DNA of 64,000 bases from Epiperipatus broadwayi (GCA_028023455.1 JAQFVV010006203.1:6170821-6234820), one strand, 5' to 3'; shown: positions 36,020-48,944, counted from the first letter of the stretch. The notes: generated by a model from the letters alone, not told the origin. Numbers and translations: made by a program.

Positions 36020-37340
36020 ATTTTTGTCCATTATCAATCATTGCAGAATGATTCTAAATTTAATCTGATTTCTTTGCAGATTATTTCAGAAAAATATCTC
36101 ACCCAACAATCTTACATATTGTCTCTCTTTTACAATCTCTTGAATCCAGTTTAAGACTTCAGTTGTCCACCATCTATTGTCATCTCTCTTAGAAATATCC
36201 AACTCAACTCCATTTATGTCTCTTAATTCTTTCAATGATGCCAATGAATTGTTACCCATCTCTTTATGCAGAAGTATTTTTGCTAAGAATTCAAGATTCA
36301 GATCCATAAATAAATATGATATCAGAAATAATACATAATATTTATTTATAAAAGTAACTATTAATTTATAAATTACTTAATTAAGTTTAAATATTTATTC
36401 TTAAACTTGTTTAGTTAAAATTACAAGTATCTACTTATTATAAAATCCATCTTAATTGGTATATCATATTTTAAACTATGATGACAATGAGATTGGAACT
36501 TGGATCGATGACAGGTATCAAAAGAATCAGGCAATAAAAGGCAACTATTGAAAAACCTTCAAGAAAAGAAACATTTGATTACATGTCATTTCCTTCAAAT
36601 CAAATAAAAGAACATAGTATATATTATTCTTTCAGTAGGTAAATTACATTCATCTCCTAGCCAAGCTTATGCTGTTATGCTGAGGTATTATTAGATTACA
36701 AGAACATAATCAATATGATATTTATAAAGTTCATCTAGTAATAGTAATTTGTATAGTCAGCATTTTGATTGCATAAAAAAAAATTAGCAAAAAAAGAATT
36801 GATGAATTTCCAAAAGCTTATTATCATTCTTCCATTTCATTTCTCCTTACAATTCTACAGTTAACAACTTTTTCCTTCTCTCTATTTCCTATTTCAGAAA
36901 TCTTTTAATGATTGGAATATCAATCATCAATCACTAAAGTATATATCCTACCTGAAATGTTTTATTTCAAATTTTACTTGTTTCTGATAGGAAAACTTTT
37001 CAATTTCTTCTTGACTTGCTTATACTGTTGGAACATGTAGTTATATCAATAATGTTGAATAGTTTGTCTACAAAATTGAATTGATATTAGTCAATCAATC
37101 AATCACTGGATTATAACTAATAAATGATTTTTGCAATTTCCTTTCTGACAAGAAAAACCATACAATTTCTTCATGTTGTCCTTGGCCAAAATAGCAGGCA
37201 CTATAGTTTCCTAATATGAAATCACCCCATCCAATCCACCTAAATTTTATTAACTCCTAGGATATCATAGTGTGATTCATTTTCATCTTGATCACATCAA
37301 ATTATTCTTGATTTATTGTTCACACACTACAGATTCCAAT
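36020..37340 (-). mobile_element. RTE-like LINE relic B, internally deleted
   Basis: Read from 37340 down, it starts with an apurinic-type endonuclease domain: RWIGWGDFILGNY (about 37195-37235), FGQGQHEEIVWFFLSE, SYNPVID and ASQEEIEKF (about 37000). These match the order in RTE endonucleases (RWxGxG, FFLS, SYNP, APT/EEIE). At about 36830 the endonuclease breaks off. The reverse transcriptase is absent. Recognisable sequence resumes at 36310-36086 with an open 73-codon piece (DDNRWWTTEVLNWIQ, GEIFF) of the C-terminus, followed by IILQ and a stop where other copies have W. The 3' end is near 36020. This is a dead, centrally deleted copy of the same subfamily as relic A. Confidence 0.8.
36086..36307 (-). 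pseudogene. C-terminal fragment of RTE ORF2 (relic B)
   Basis: A 73-codon open stretch with SLKELRDINGVELDI, DDNRWWTTEVLNWIQ and RLLGEIFF. The DDxRWTTKVLxW block is a landmark of the RTE C-terminal region. The ATG is incidental. It is a remnant without function. Confidence 0.75.
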
Positions 37341-37349
37341 GGTGGCAGC

Positions 37350-38115
37350 TTTCCCATACAAAAATACTGGCAACTTGATGCAAATTATTTGATTCTAGAC
37401 ATATTTATATTAAAACAAAATAGCATAGACTCTTTTCTCAAAAACATGTAAAGTGTCTCTGACCTGAGGAATTCATTTATATTAATCATATATAAAATAC
37501 AAAACTAGTTTAAGATCACTTTCACTCATATAGTTTAGAATGATGTTTAACTACGGATACAACTATAACTAAATGTCATCATCATACACCTGCTGCTGCT
37601 GCCCAATAAATATCAGTAATGAAACATTAAGAAAACTTAAGAGAAAAATGTAAGACAATGAAGCAAATTAGTAAAAATAAATATAGATCTTCCTTATAAA
37701 AAGTGTTGAAAAGGGAAAGTAAAACTCAGTATATATTTTAATACAATATGAAAAAATATAATGAATAGATTCTAAATCCATATTCATTAAATATGGGTCA
37801 ATGAGAAGCAACAAAATAATAATGTACAGCGAGGTGAACAATTTGCCACTATACAAACCTTTTTTTAAAAAAATATTATAATTGGGAATAATCCATTTAT
37901 AAAACAATTTAGATAGTCATCATTTCTAAAATTATTTACATATTAAATAAAATAATTAAATGATTAGTTGTTGAGGAGGTCATGTCATAATCGAGAAACA
38001 GAAGTGATAAGCTGAGCTTCAAATCAAAAACCTTTAATTTTCATGTGCACAAGACCTCAATTTATATTTTTATAAAAATAATTATTTGGAGTTGTTGGCA
38101 ACATTTGTACATCAA
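37350..38115. other. AT-rich DNA, nothing recognised
   Basis: A 79-codon minus-strand frame at 37668-37907 is hydrophobic AT-driven sequence without motifs. Confidence 0.5.
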
Positions 38116-38124
38116 AAACAACTG

Positions 38125-38197
38125 GTTAAGTTTTGATCCAAGTATCTTCAGTTCTTGAAGTACATCACTCTACCATTGAGCTAAACAGCTCTATATC
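38125..38197 (-). repeat. tRNA-derived SINE head (family 1)
   Basis: The minus strand reads GAGCTGTTTAGCTCAATGGT then AGAGTGATGTACTTC and a B-box-like CTTGGATCAAAAC. The A-box TAGCTCAATGG is nearly canonical. Two or more mismatched stems rule out a working tRNA. Confidence 0.6.
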
Positions 38198-38199
38198 AG

Positions 38200-41100
38200 T
38201 ATTCTTCATAATTATCTCAATAAACAATTTTTTTTAGAATCTGTTAATATAGCCAATTAAAATAAGCTTTAGAATAAGGATCACAGTACAAAAATCAAAA
38301 TAAATATTACAAGTTTGATTCGGTAGACATTTTAAATCACACTGTTTACTTTTGAAAAGAGTGCTATACACTAAAAATGCATTAAGATTACATTTAATGT
38401 TCTTGATATTTTCTCATATAAGAAGCAGTGATATAATTGCATATAGACTATTATAAATCTCACAGATTAAAATTTGTAGTTTGTAACATTTATAAACATC
38501 TTTATTGCAAAAAAAAAAAAAGGTTTCTGATTATCTTTAATTCTTATTTATGATTTCTATCCAAATACAATAGTTCTATTTAAATATAAATACTTACTTA
38601 CTAATTCATAATTGGCATCTAGTGATATAAGAAACAATTGATTATTTTGTAATTGTCCAAACATTCAAATACTTGTATATTTAGCTGAAAACACTGGTGA
38701 AATCGAATTACAGTATTTTTAGGTTTATTTATATTTCTAAAAACTAATGAATAAATGAAGCAAAGATCTTAAAATATATTTAACAACTAGAATGTAGTTT
38801 AAAAATAAATATTTGTTTTAATTTTTGATTGTAAAACATGAAGTTTTGATATAAATGATATATATACATTTTTTTATTAATAAAAAGAGTAAAAGCAATT
38901 AGGAAAGCTCAAATCTAACAATTAACAATTTTTTTTTATCCAGTATTATTGAAATTCATTTATTTTAATTAGTTATGAATTTAGACAGCTTAACAACAAT
39001 TAAAGAAATACTTTACAAATATCTGTGGAGATTCAATTCAGAAAATGAATTTTCTAATCCCAATTTTGCCACTACATCTGTAGATGGTACAGGAATTAGT
39101 TATGTTTCATAGTTTGTATTTGCCCACATGTGCATAGATTAGAGATTGTTAAATCCATTTATGAACAGATAAGTACAACAATTACAAGTTGTCCTAAAAT
39201 GCTGATAAGACTCCATTAACAGAGCTAACTTTAATCTGAAGAAAGAAATCTCTTTGGAATCTCTTAAGAAGTCTATTTTTAATCTTTTAATTTCTCATTG
39301 TTTGAAAAAATTGTTGGTTAAAGATCCAGAAAAAGATATTGACTTGAGATGAGTCTAGGTGATGAAATTATGTATTGTGTCAGTTTGATCATCAATTTTC
39401 TGCAAGGCAACTAGTCTTCTGATATTTAATGAAGGAAAATTAAAAAATAAAATAAAAAATACTGCAAAGCAGAATTGTTGCCAGTAAGAGTACTCTTGGT
39501 AATATTTAAGTGAATATTTAGAAGTTTAATATGGCATTTTTTCCTCCAATAAAGACATAGTACATCTGCAAAATGTTAGTACTGAGAAAGCTGTCCATAA
39601 AATACTTGTGTCACAAGCGCAAGTAGTCATCCAGCCTTCTAATGAGATTATTTCTAGAAATTATTTTAGATTTAACTTTAGACTTGTGTTTCAGATTATT
39701 ATTATACAAGATTACATTCAGATTATGAAAACTGTCTTTGTTAACTAGAATAGAAGGCCTTTGGAAAAGATTTCCAAACTTTATGTATTCTTATTAAGAG
39801 ACATTTATATTTTTTGGAAAAAATTTCATTTGCAAAAAATCATTAACTGCCATTTTGAAATGAGTATGGCTACTCGATTTCAGAAAAAAAATTAGACAAA
39901 AAATAAAAAGTTGAAAACGAATTTTGCAATGATTATAATGTACACTGTACAAACAAATGAGTAAAACTAAAATAGGTATGCATATGTCACATGACAAATT
40001 TAGTCTGTTTATTTGACATCTTGCAATGTTTTTAGTTTTTTCTGCAACAAACTTTACTTATTGCCAGATTTTGACTCCTTGTCTGATTGTAACTCTGCAC
40101 TGCATTCTTTTCTCGGTTATATTTTCTCAATTAAAAAAGTCAAAATTGTGCCTCTTTAAAAATGTCTTTGAGATAGCTTCATTAACATAAGTGGATTAAC
40201 CTCTTTCATAAAAACCATGCTTAAATTACCACAAACTTTATTATCATGCATTCCCTTCACATGTTCAATTCAGCAGAGATGTGCAGTACATTCGAATATC
40301 ACATCCAGTAAGCTGAAGAGCATAAACAATTGTTCTTATGAATATCTTTTTATTGTATTTTATGAATCTTGCAAAGCATTCTTAAATGAATTTTTTTAGT
40401 GCTGTAATGTTTTATAATAGAAGATATAATAAATTAGGCAAAATAACTACTGCCTATGTACAATTAATTTAGTTGCTGTTATTATACTATAACCCAAATA
40501 TGATCAAATTCTGAAGAATATCAAAATTTAACAGCAATGATTACATTATGTATGGTAGAGTGACTCGATCTTTCCCAAAGTTTTTACAGCAGTTATATAT
40601 ATATATTATTTTGTTGATTAAAATGGAAAACTAATAAAATAAAATATATGAAAATTATTTCAGTCATCTAGATTTTGCAGATTTAACTATTTAAAATAAT
40701 ACGATAGAGTAATGCATATACATATCAATGGGAAATATTGGGAGGGGGGGATCAACATTTTATGTAAATTATAATCATTTTTAATCATTATCATTTCATT
40801 GCTATAATATATGGGTGGATCAATAACATCAAAATAAGCATTCATTTTAAAAAATGGGAATATTTTTCTTCTTCTAATAATTAAAAAACAATAATAAACT
40901 TTAATGCTTTCTTGAAAAATTGAGTATTGAAATATTGACTGAATATATTGATTTTTGAGTTTCAAGAGAAAAATATCATAATAAGCAATAATTATAGAGG
41001 GTTATGTTTTTTAAGGTGAGCATCCAAAAGGAAGAAGAAATAATAACCTAAGCAAATTAAATCAAACTGCCAGGTTATCATTATCATATTTTTTCTTTAT

Positions 41101-42670
41101 GAATCAATTTAAAAGAAATTGTTCAAAAAATTTACTAGATGAAATACATTTAAATGTATTATAAATATATATATAGAAATGGAATCATTCAAATATAGCT
41201 AACAACTGTATTTCTTAACTGAATATCACTTCAATATTTAGAAATAGGATATATGACTGTCCAGTAATGAATGATCTACAAATATGATAGCTAATTATTA
41301 ATAAGCAATGTTCAACAAAAAAAAATATTTCCTATTATCTTATAGAATAAAATATTAATTGGTAAAAAGCTAGACATAGTTTCCATGATCACCTTCTACA
41401 CTAGCATAAGGATCCTTTAATTATATACATAGTAATTATGACTCCAGCATCCCCCTCCCCCTTTGCACCATTTTTAATATATTATCTTTTGTCTTTCTAT
41501 TTATTTATTTATTTATTTTTTGGAGTTAAAAATGATCGTACTAGTTATAAGTGGCTGCTAATAAAATAAATAATTAATTAAAGGATTTATTGCTTGAGAA
41601 TTCTAAAAGGATTAAGCAACAGAAGTTGCTGCTTATGACAATTACTTTTTTTTTTACTTTTTTGTATTAATTTATTCAATCATAATTTTCCAGATTTAAC
41701 TAAAATATTGAATATAATAAAAAAAAGAAATCTTAATATGGTCAAATGAATAAAACTGCAATAATCAATCTGCCACTTTAATGATTATAGCATGATCTCC
41801 TAAGCAACTAACTATACAATTATTATTATAGATTCTAAAGAATAAAAGGCAATTTTGTGCATAAAGGGTGCAACTTAAATAAGTGAAAAAGTCTGAGAAA
41901 TATTTGTAATTTGATTTGTGTTTTATGCAAGTGGCTAATAGATCTAATTACTTGCAATTACTAAATTATAGTTAGTTAAAGCTTATATCAGATATTAAAG
42001 CTTATATCAGATACAGAAAGAATAACCTATCTGGAATTTGGTAGTAATACTTTGAAGTCATCAAGTGTAAATTCATTATCATTATATTATTATTATATTC
42101 TTACCAAAAACATCAGTCCTAAATCTTTTCCACAGTTTACTATCAAAACCTAACTTTTTATGTTCCTTTCTGTATTTCAATACCTTATTAAACAAAATTT
42201 TAAATATATTATGTAAATATAATTACTGCTCTTATAATCAATCAACACAGGTATATCAATAGAATAATTACTTATGACCACTTAAAACAATCTTTCATTA
42301 AATCTCTATCAATCTAATATTAAAAAATTATTATTCAAAGTATTATCATGTGCTTAGGTTGTTACTATACTTATGTCATTAAACTATCTACTAACTTCAT
42401 TACTATTTGTCAATAAACTTATTCAATATCTTCTTTCATAATAACAAAATTTTTCTGATTTAATAATTTATTTACACTTCAAACAATCCAAAGAATTTAC
42501 AACTTTTTGGTAAATCTAATAACTTCCACCTTTCTGATATAATATACTTGTAAAGCAATTTATATAGTTTTTATTTTCTCATTCTAACATCATTACCATT
42601 ACCATGACACACTATTAATTAAAAAATACTAAAATGGAAATGACCACATAAAAGGGATATAATATACAAA
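38200..42670. other. AT-rich DNA, nothing firmly recognised
   Basis: 4.5 kb without coding similarity. Visible items are minor: a (TTTA)n run near 41493-41520, an adjacent direct duplication of AAAGCTTATATCAGAT at about 41979-42014, and short homopolymers. Open frames at 39794-39997, 40217-40399 and 40687-40965 look accidental. Confidence 0.5.
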
Positions 42671-42676
42671 AATAAC

Positions 42677-42754
42677 TACAATTTATTCACTCTACTTTGA
42701 ACACTTTTTAGCAAAAAATCTTATATGTGTTCAAAGTAGTATGAATAAATTGTA
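42677..42754. repeat. Short inverted repeat (28-bp arms)
   Basis: The left arm 42677-42704 (TACAATTTATTCACTC ... TTTGAACAC) pairs with the right arm 42727-42754 over 28 positions with about two mismatches and a 22-base loop. It may be a minimal MITE remnant or a chance hairpin; no duplication of flanks is evident. Confidence 0.45.
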
Positions 42755-42759
42755 TTTAT

Positions 42760-43840
42760 ATAAGATGTTACAGCAAAATAAAAAAAAGTAGTGAATTTGG
42801 TAATATACCAAAATAATATAAACGGGTGTGATTTTTTTTTTGTCAACATTTATTTCCATTCTTTAAATATACATAATAATTGAATTATAATAGTACTAAT
42901 AATTATATTTTAACAATGCCAATAAAACTTTATTAATTCATTTTCATTAGCAGCCATCTTAATCGTACTAATTTCGGAAGAAAAGGAAAAAATATATTAA
43001 AAATGCATTATAAAAATAAAATAAAAAGATTAGATATATGTTAGTATAATTGAAACATGGAAATATTGCACACATTCTCGATTTATTGTCATAGTGTAGT
43101 GAGATAGCTAATAAGATGAGCTTTATTTTGAATATAAAATGCATTGTAGAGATTAAAAAGTGGCCACTGAGATGAGCTATGTAAACATGCAAAACTATTC
43201 ATAGAATAGCCAAATAGTTAAAATATATACCATTTATTAATATACTAATTTGGAAAAAAACTCAAAAACCACACAAAGACTGCTATTTCTGCTTCATGAA
43301 TATAAAAAAAAAAATCTCAAAAATCAAAAAATTAGTGAAATATCTTAATTACCATCTACAATAATACCAGTTCCTCATAAAGCAATATTTTTTATACAGC
43401 CATCGCACATCACAAAGAACAAAATTAAAAAGTTAGCAAAATAAAAGAGCCCTATTTTTTTCTAAAGTTTCACAATGATAAATTTAAATAATGCTTTCCC
43501 TAAGACTTGATTTGTGTTTTATAAAGATGTCAATTTAATAATGATAGGTTTTAATCATAAACACAATGCAGATTAAAATCAGTTTGAAAATGATTCTTTA
43601 TAAAACTATTTTTTTCCTGTAATAGCAAAGAGAAAACAAATAATATATGAAATTGTTTTTAGAAAAAAATTAGTATCAAAAGTATAAGTGGAATATCTGT
43701 GGAGATCTGAAATTTATTGCACTTTTCCTATAGTTGCAATCAGGTTATACCAAGCTATTGTTTTTCATGTAAGTAGAGAAATAGGGACAAGTGAAACTAC
43801 TATGCTCAATATGATTGGCAAAATGTAACTTATTTGTTCC
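42760..43840. other. AT-rich DNA, nothing recognised
   Basis: Blank sequence leading into a (TA)n microsatellite at about 43846-43872. Confidence 0.5.
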
Positions 43841-43845
43841 AAAGA

Positions 43846-43872
43846 AATATATATATATATATATATATATAT
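43846..43872. repeat. (TA)n microsatellite
   Basis: About 13 uninterrupted AT/TA dinucleotides immediately left of the palindromic element at 43907. Confidence 0.9.
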
Positions 43873-43906
43873 GTTTTTCTGAAGGTTTGTGATGATGGTG
43901 TTCTAG

Positions 43907-44263
43907 CTGTATTTTTAGATTGGACTATTTCCATCATTTAATGTGTGTCGAATGTCTTTAGAAAAGTTTAATTTTAGGAATATTCCAAATGCATTCAACT
44001 GTTAGTAATATCACAGCAAACAGGTTAGTATATGCACCAACTGTGATATTACTAACAGTTAGTGCATATACTAACCTGTTTGCTGAGATATTACTAACAT
44101 TTATTTGCTGTGATATTACTAATAGTTGGTGCATATACTAACCTGTTTGCTGTGGTATTACTAACAGCTGAATGCATTTGGAATATTTAACTAAAATTAA
44201 ACTTTTCTAAAGACATTCAACACACATGTTAAATGGTGGAAATAGTCCAATATAAAAATACAG
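43907..44263. mobile_element. Palindromic element with nested internal inverted copies
   Basis: The left arm 43907-44039 (CTGTATTTTTAG, AGAAAAGTTTAATTTTAG, CCAAATGCATTCA, GTTAGTAATATCACAGC) is repeated inverted at about 44126-44263. Between the arms, the inner unit (GTGATATTACTAACAG plus GCATATACTAACCTG) occurs again at 44041-44092, so the middle is a series of alternating inverted copies. It has no coding capacity. The right arm ends ten bases before the LTR-like block at 44274. Confidence 0.75.
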
Positions 44264-44273
44264 ATATATATAT

Positions 44274-46463
44274 TGTAACGAGCACAGACGTTCGTTACAT
44301 TGTTTTTGTTTTTTTTATATTTATTAAACATGAAAGTAAATTAAAAAGTTCGCATTTAAAAATTTTCTTTAAGAATTAAAAATTGAAATTAAATATCATC
44401 TTAAACTCGTATATATTAAATCGCACAGATAATGAAAAATTATTAAAATAAAACTTTATTAAAGAAAAAGTATTTTAAAACTAAATTTTAAAGAGATTTG
44501 GAGATAAAATTATATCTTTAAATATATCTTTGATTTGGAAAACAGGTTAATTAATCAGAAATGGAAATGATAAATTTAATTAGTCAAATGTAAACCAGCC
44601 TTGGGCATCTAAATGTAAAAACATCAGTCAGATAGGAAAACAATAGAAACAAATAGCCAATGAAAGAAATCCATCGGGAAATCGGACCTCAGCGAAAGGA
44701 TCATCACATCGATGACATAATGCCAAGTCAATCCTTCGAATACGTATAAAAGGAAAATTTGGAAGTGATTATTATTGATTATTTACGATGTGACAGATAT
44801 GTGTTAGTGCGGAAGTGAAGGAGAAGGGATTGAAAAAGACTCACGTTCAATCCCTTCAGTTGTTATAAAATGGAAAAATGAAACATCGCTTTTCTTATAT
44901 TCAGAGGACCACAGGATCATCGGAAAATTTAACGCTGGATTTCAAACGGCAAGCAACTGTAAAAGATGAACATTTCTAAAACCGTAAGAACTTTATAAAA
45001 TATAACGAACAATATTAATTTGAAAACACTAAGAACATTAAATTTTAAACTTTCCTAGTAATTTAATTGTTACAAATAGAATCCTATCTGACCAAACTAA
45101 ATTCTTTATTAATAGTGTTATTTGATGTATTTTTTTTCTTATTTATGTAAAATCATTTCCATTTATTTATTTTTTGTTCTTTAAGTTTTTATCATGATTT
45201 TTTTGACTTTCGTTAAATTAATTATATAAATGTTAAACTTAAGTCGGGCGTGAATGGCTGTATAGATTTGTAAAGTTATATTAGGGGAGGGTAATCTTAG
45301 GTTATTTGTGTCGTTGTTAAATTGGGTCAATGGATTGGATATATTGATGTAGTTAGTAGATGTAGTCGGAGATTCGCTACTGGCAGAATCGCTTCATACG
45401 CCGCACTCTCCCGTTTTGCCTATGGAAGGAATTATAAGACGCAGAGCGCAGTTCCTTTCTATGGAGTTTTTTTTTTTTATTGCTCTTCTTGTCTGATAAT
45501 GTCATATTCCTATTTGACGAGAGGCAATTTCTTCTCTTAACTTTTGGTGCCGCCGTATTTCGTATTACATTGAATACATCGATATATCAGATGGATTGAT
45601 GCCAGTTTGACTGCGAATTTTAGCCTAAGGTTAAATAGGGATAGAATGTTTATTTTCAAAAGCAAATTTATGTAGTCTATTCATACTCGACCCTAAATAA
45701 AAATGCATTAAATTTAAGTTGTTTATGGACGCTTGCATGGATTGGTTATCGGTTAAGTATGTTTTGGGTTTTCATATTTGATCAAAATATATAGACATTC
45801 GATAAATAATGATACCTTACGGTGAGTATCTAAAATGTATTTATTCGGATGTCTTTTAAGGTCATTGGTGACAATGCAAGTATCTTATGGTGAATACTAC
45901 TGGGTTACTTATAAATTTCCCTCTGCAATTGCCAGTATCAATGATTTTATATTTTGATCGTTTGTTTACTTTGGAATGTTTTTAACCGTGTAATCTATGT
46001 AACCGATCTATAGCAACATATTAAAACAAACTTTTATAATCCCATCTGTGCGAATTTAATTAAAATGTAAACTTATAATATAATAGAAATTAAAATGTAA
46101 ATTAAAATCTAAGGTAAAGTTAAAAATAATGTTAAATGTTAAAATGTAAAACTAATACTAAAATAATTTTAAATCTTATATATATGTGCATAAATAAATG
46201 TTTGTATGTTAATTACTGGCAGTGGCTTATTTTATTTATTTATTTTTAATATTGAAATATAATTAGATAAGATATTATATTATTTAATCTCTGCTATTCC
46301 ACTGAGCTAGTGACATGGGCTAACGACTGAAATCAAAATTAAAAATTTTTTTTTTTTTTTTTACTTACGTATCTGCCTACTTTATAAATTTTTCTAGGTT
46401 CAAATGCCTAGATGGCGCCCTGTAGTGCAGATTACGTAAGTCTACCTTCTCTGGATCGTTACA
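44274..46463 (+). mobile_element. LTR-like block 1 (2,190 bp), possible solo LTR
   Basis: It begins TGTAACG and ends CGTTACA, a perfect 7-base inverted terminus of the TG...CA kind used by LTR retrotransposons. It is flanked by ATATAT on both sides (44268-44273 and 46464-46469), compatible with a 4-6 bp target duplication though AT repeats weaken this. Inside are TATAAAAGG (44745-44753), a donor-like ACCGTAAG at 44981-44988 (707 bases from the start) and TGGCGCC 50 bases before the end. No gag or pol similarity is present and no matching second LTR lies in the window. It is clearly GC-richer than its surroundings. The 72-codon frame at 45322-45540 shows no known motif. A different class of element with TG/CA ends is possible. 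Confidence 0.5.
44745..44753 (+). promoter_or_regulatory. TATA-box-like motif in LTR-like block 1
   Basis: TATAAAAGG lies about 470 bases into the block and about 230 bases upstream of the donor-like ACCGTAAG, the arrangement expected of a promoter plus leader exon. A second TATAAAA occurs near 44864. Confidence 0.35.
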
Positions 46464-46469
46464 ATATAT

Positions 46470-48603
46470 TGTACCAGATTGATTTCCGATTCAATGGTTT
46501 TATTATTATTTAATATAAAAAAAGGAAAACGTACGTGTATTAAAACATATACTCGGTTATATTTAAATAGGGTATTTTAATTTTTATTTATAGAATTGAT
46601 TTATTGTAAAATAGTTTACTTTCACCGCCTGTTTTAATCAATTTGATTAAAAACAGGCAAGCTTGCTAATTATATATTCCTGTTGCTTTTATTTTAATCA
46701 TATTTTAAAATTCTAAAAAAAGCGGAGGTTTAATTGTGTTGTCGTTTTTGTTTCAATAATCCCTGGTTGGAATTCTTAAATTAGATTGAGTGGGAAATTA
46801 ATATTTGCCCTGCCTGAGATATAGAATTAGAGACTAATGAAAGTTTTTCGCGGGAAATGTAGCAAGGCAAGGATAGCCCGTCAATTTGAGAGAAGAAGGA
46901 TTCAGTATTTGAGGAGACACTTGGATTATCACCTGCTGAGAGTTATACCGTTTTGGGTAGCAGTTCGGACATTTAATTCCTGCTAAAAACAATTATTGAC
47001 AAACTTCGTTACCGGGCAAGATGTCAAAATCTACCACTATGAGTTTTGCCATCATCAGAATGTCTTGCTAATTTAAACAAAGGACGGACCCACACCCTCT
47101 CCTTCAGTCATGCCATGAGCCTCTAAAATAAACACTGTCTCTACCTTGCTGCTGTCAAAGGATCTGAAAATGGACTAAAGATAAACGTGCACATTCTATG
47201 CGAACTGTGCTTTACCGTAAGATGAAATTTTCTTTTATTCTTTCCAGGGTAAATTTCTTTTCATTAAATCTCTGCTCAATCTAATTATAAATCTGTATTC
47301 ATAAATTAATATTTAACTTCATATTGATTAGTTATATTTATTCTCTTTATTGTACTTTGCCGTGTGTCTTGGAATCTTAGTTTTAAGATTCCAAGTTTGC
47401 TTTCAGTTGTTTATTGGGGAGTGACGTGTGAGTTTTTCTATTTGTATGCCTAACTTTTACTAAATGCTTTGGCAGTCGTGTATATTTTGAATGCTTACCT
47501 GTAATTATTTTAGTAGCCCGAATTAATTTTAAATACTGTGTTTGCACTTTTGCAAACCACCAAATCTTTTGGCTGGTGACTTTATTTTCATAGACTTCGT
47601 TTCTTATATCTCTGAAAGCGGAAACTATAATTGTTTTTGCTTTGTAATTTTTTAAGCCGCCAGCAGGAAGACAATATTTATCCCTTTTGTAAATTACAGG
47701 TGAGAGAGACTTTCACTGCTAAAGCATTTATAGCTTTCCTATTTTCGTACTCATGTGCACTCTCAGATTTATTTTGTATTTACTTGTATAGCTGAAAATT
47801 TATCAGAGCGTGTACTCACAACTTGTGTCATAAATTTATTTTTTAATTATAATTATTGGTAATTCATTTTCTTTAAATGCTGGGGCAGACGTAACTGATT
47901 TTCTAATGATTTACTTGTCTCCTATTGAGACCTTTAATTCTTAGATTAGTTTTCACCAATCGTTTGGTTGGGGATTCGCCAGTCTTAATTGTTTGTTTTC
48001 TTTTCGTTTTCAATATTTTTCGGTTGTTCTTGAGGCAAATCAATCACCTTTATTTTAAATGTAATAATAGGTGCAGCTTCTACCGACAGATGACATTCGT
48101 AGGCCAACACATTTTGCAGGCCTCGGAAAGCTTGCCGGCACTGGTTTTGTTGATTTGTTTTGGGAATGTATTGTTTAAGTATCTGAAAGTGAAAACCAAT
48201 GTTTTGGTGAATCTTCTGCTGAATGAAATTGCTTCCTCCCTGTAGAATTTGTTATTAGAGAGTCAGTAAGTCTGCCAGAGCAATGTGTTTAGTCTTTCTA
48301 GTACACGCCTGAGATAACCCTAAAAAAATTTTCGTGTAAACTTTTTCTTACAAGTTATTTTGCTCTTAAATAAAAGTTTAAAATTTGTTTAAACTTAATT
48401 TGGCTGACGTTTGTCTTTGTGCTTTGATTTCTCAACTGTCTAAATAATATTTAAAATATCTTGTTTCTCCTTGAGTTTAGTCCAGCACATTTTGGTTTGC
48501 ATATCCTGTCCACCCTTAAAATAAATGTCTAGTACCAATTTTCGGACTAGTGGCGCTCTCATGGTCAGTATATGCGAATCTCAAAGATCTTTCGTCCGTC
48601 ACA
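46470..48603 (+). mobile_element. LTR-like block 2 (2,134 bp), possible solo LTR of a related family
   Basis: It begins TGTACC and ends GTCACA, and is bordered by ATATAT on both sides. Its layout mirrors block 1: donor-like ACCGTAAG at 47214-47221 (744 bases from the start, versus 707) and TGGCGCT 52 bases before the end (versus 50). AATAAA signals occur near 48369 and 48523. A pyrimidine tract plus CAG (about 47240-47252) resembles a splice acceptor. Outside these landmarks the sequences are not obviously alignable by eye. The 106-codon frame at 47925-48245 is not recognised and probably non-coding. Alternatively blocks 1 and 2 form one 4.3-kb element. Confidence 0.45.
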
Positions 48604-48876
48604 ATATATATATATTGTAAAATTAACTTATTCACACTCAGAAAATGTATCATACTCCTTTGCATATCAAACAAGAATTAATAATAATAATAAAAACTTT
48701 GGATTCACAATTTTTAAAAATAAGTTTCTCCTGATTATGGCAAAGCCATAATGGAGATATTTTTATAGGTCTAAGGTCATAAGAAATTTGAAAGGAATTA
48801 AAAAAATTGTATGGTAGGGTTTTGAAAGTGTCTGTACAATTTTGGTGGAAAATCACAATGTTGGTTAAATCTTGAA

Positions 48877-48942
48877 TGGGCACTGTGGAATAGTAGTCAG
48901 TACATCTATCCATATCCACAACCAGACTTCAAATTTAAACTG
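48877..48942 (+). repeat. tRNA-derived SINE fragment (family 2)
   Basis: GGGCACTGTGGAATAGTAGT is followed by CCACAACCAGACTTCAAATT, matching the spacing of A- and B-box halves in the copy at 32278. It is strongly decayed. Confidence 0.4.
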
Positions 48943-48944
48943 AA

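Noticed and set aside
38200-42670. Searched for a host gene in the longest interval free of major repeats
   Set aside because: No frame shows protein-like composition or recognisable motifs on either strand.
45322-45540. 72-codon frame in LTR-like block 1
   Set aside because: It starts at a non-distinct codon and shows no recognisable domain; the block is better explained as a non-coding LTR.
47925-48245. 106-codon frame in LTR-like block 2
   Set aside because: Hydrophobic low-information sequence with no gag, protease or other motif. It is more likely a chance frame in the GC-richer block.
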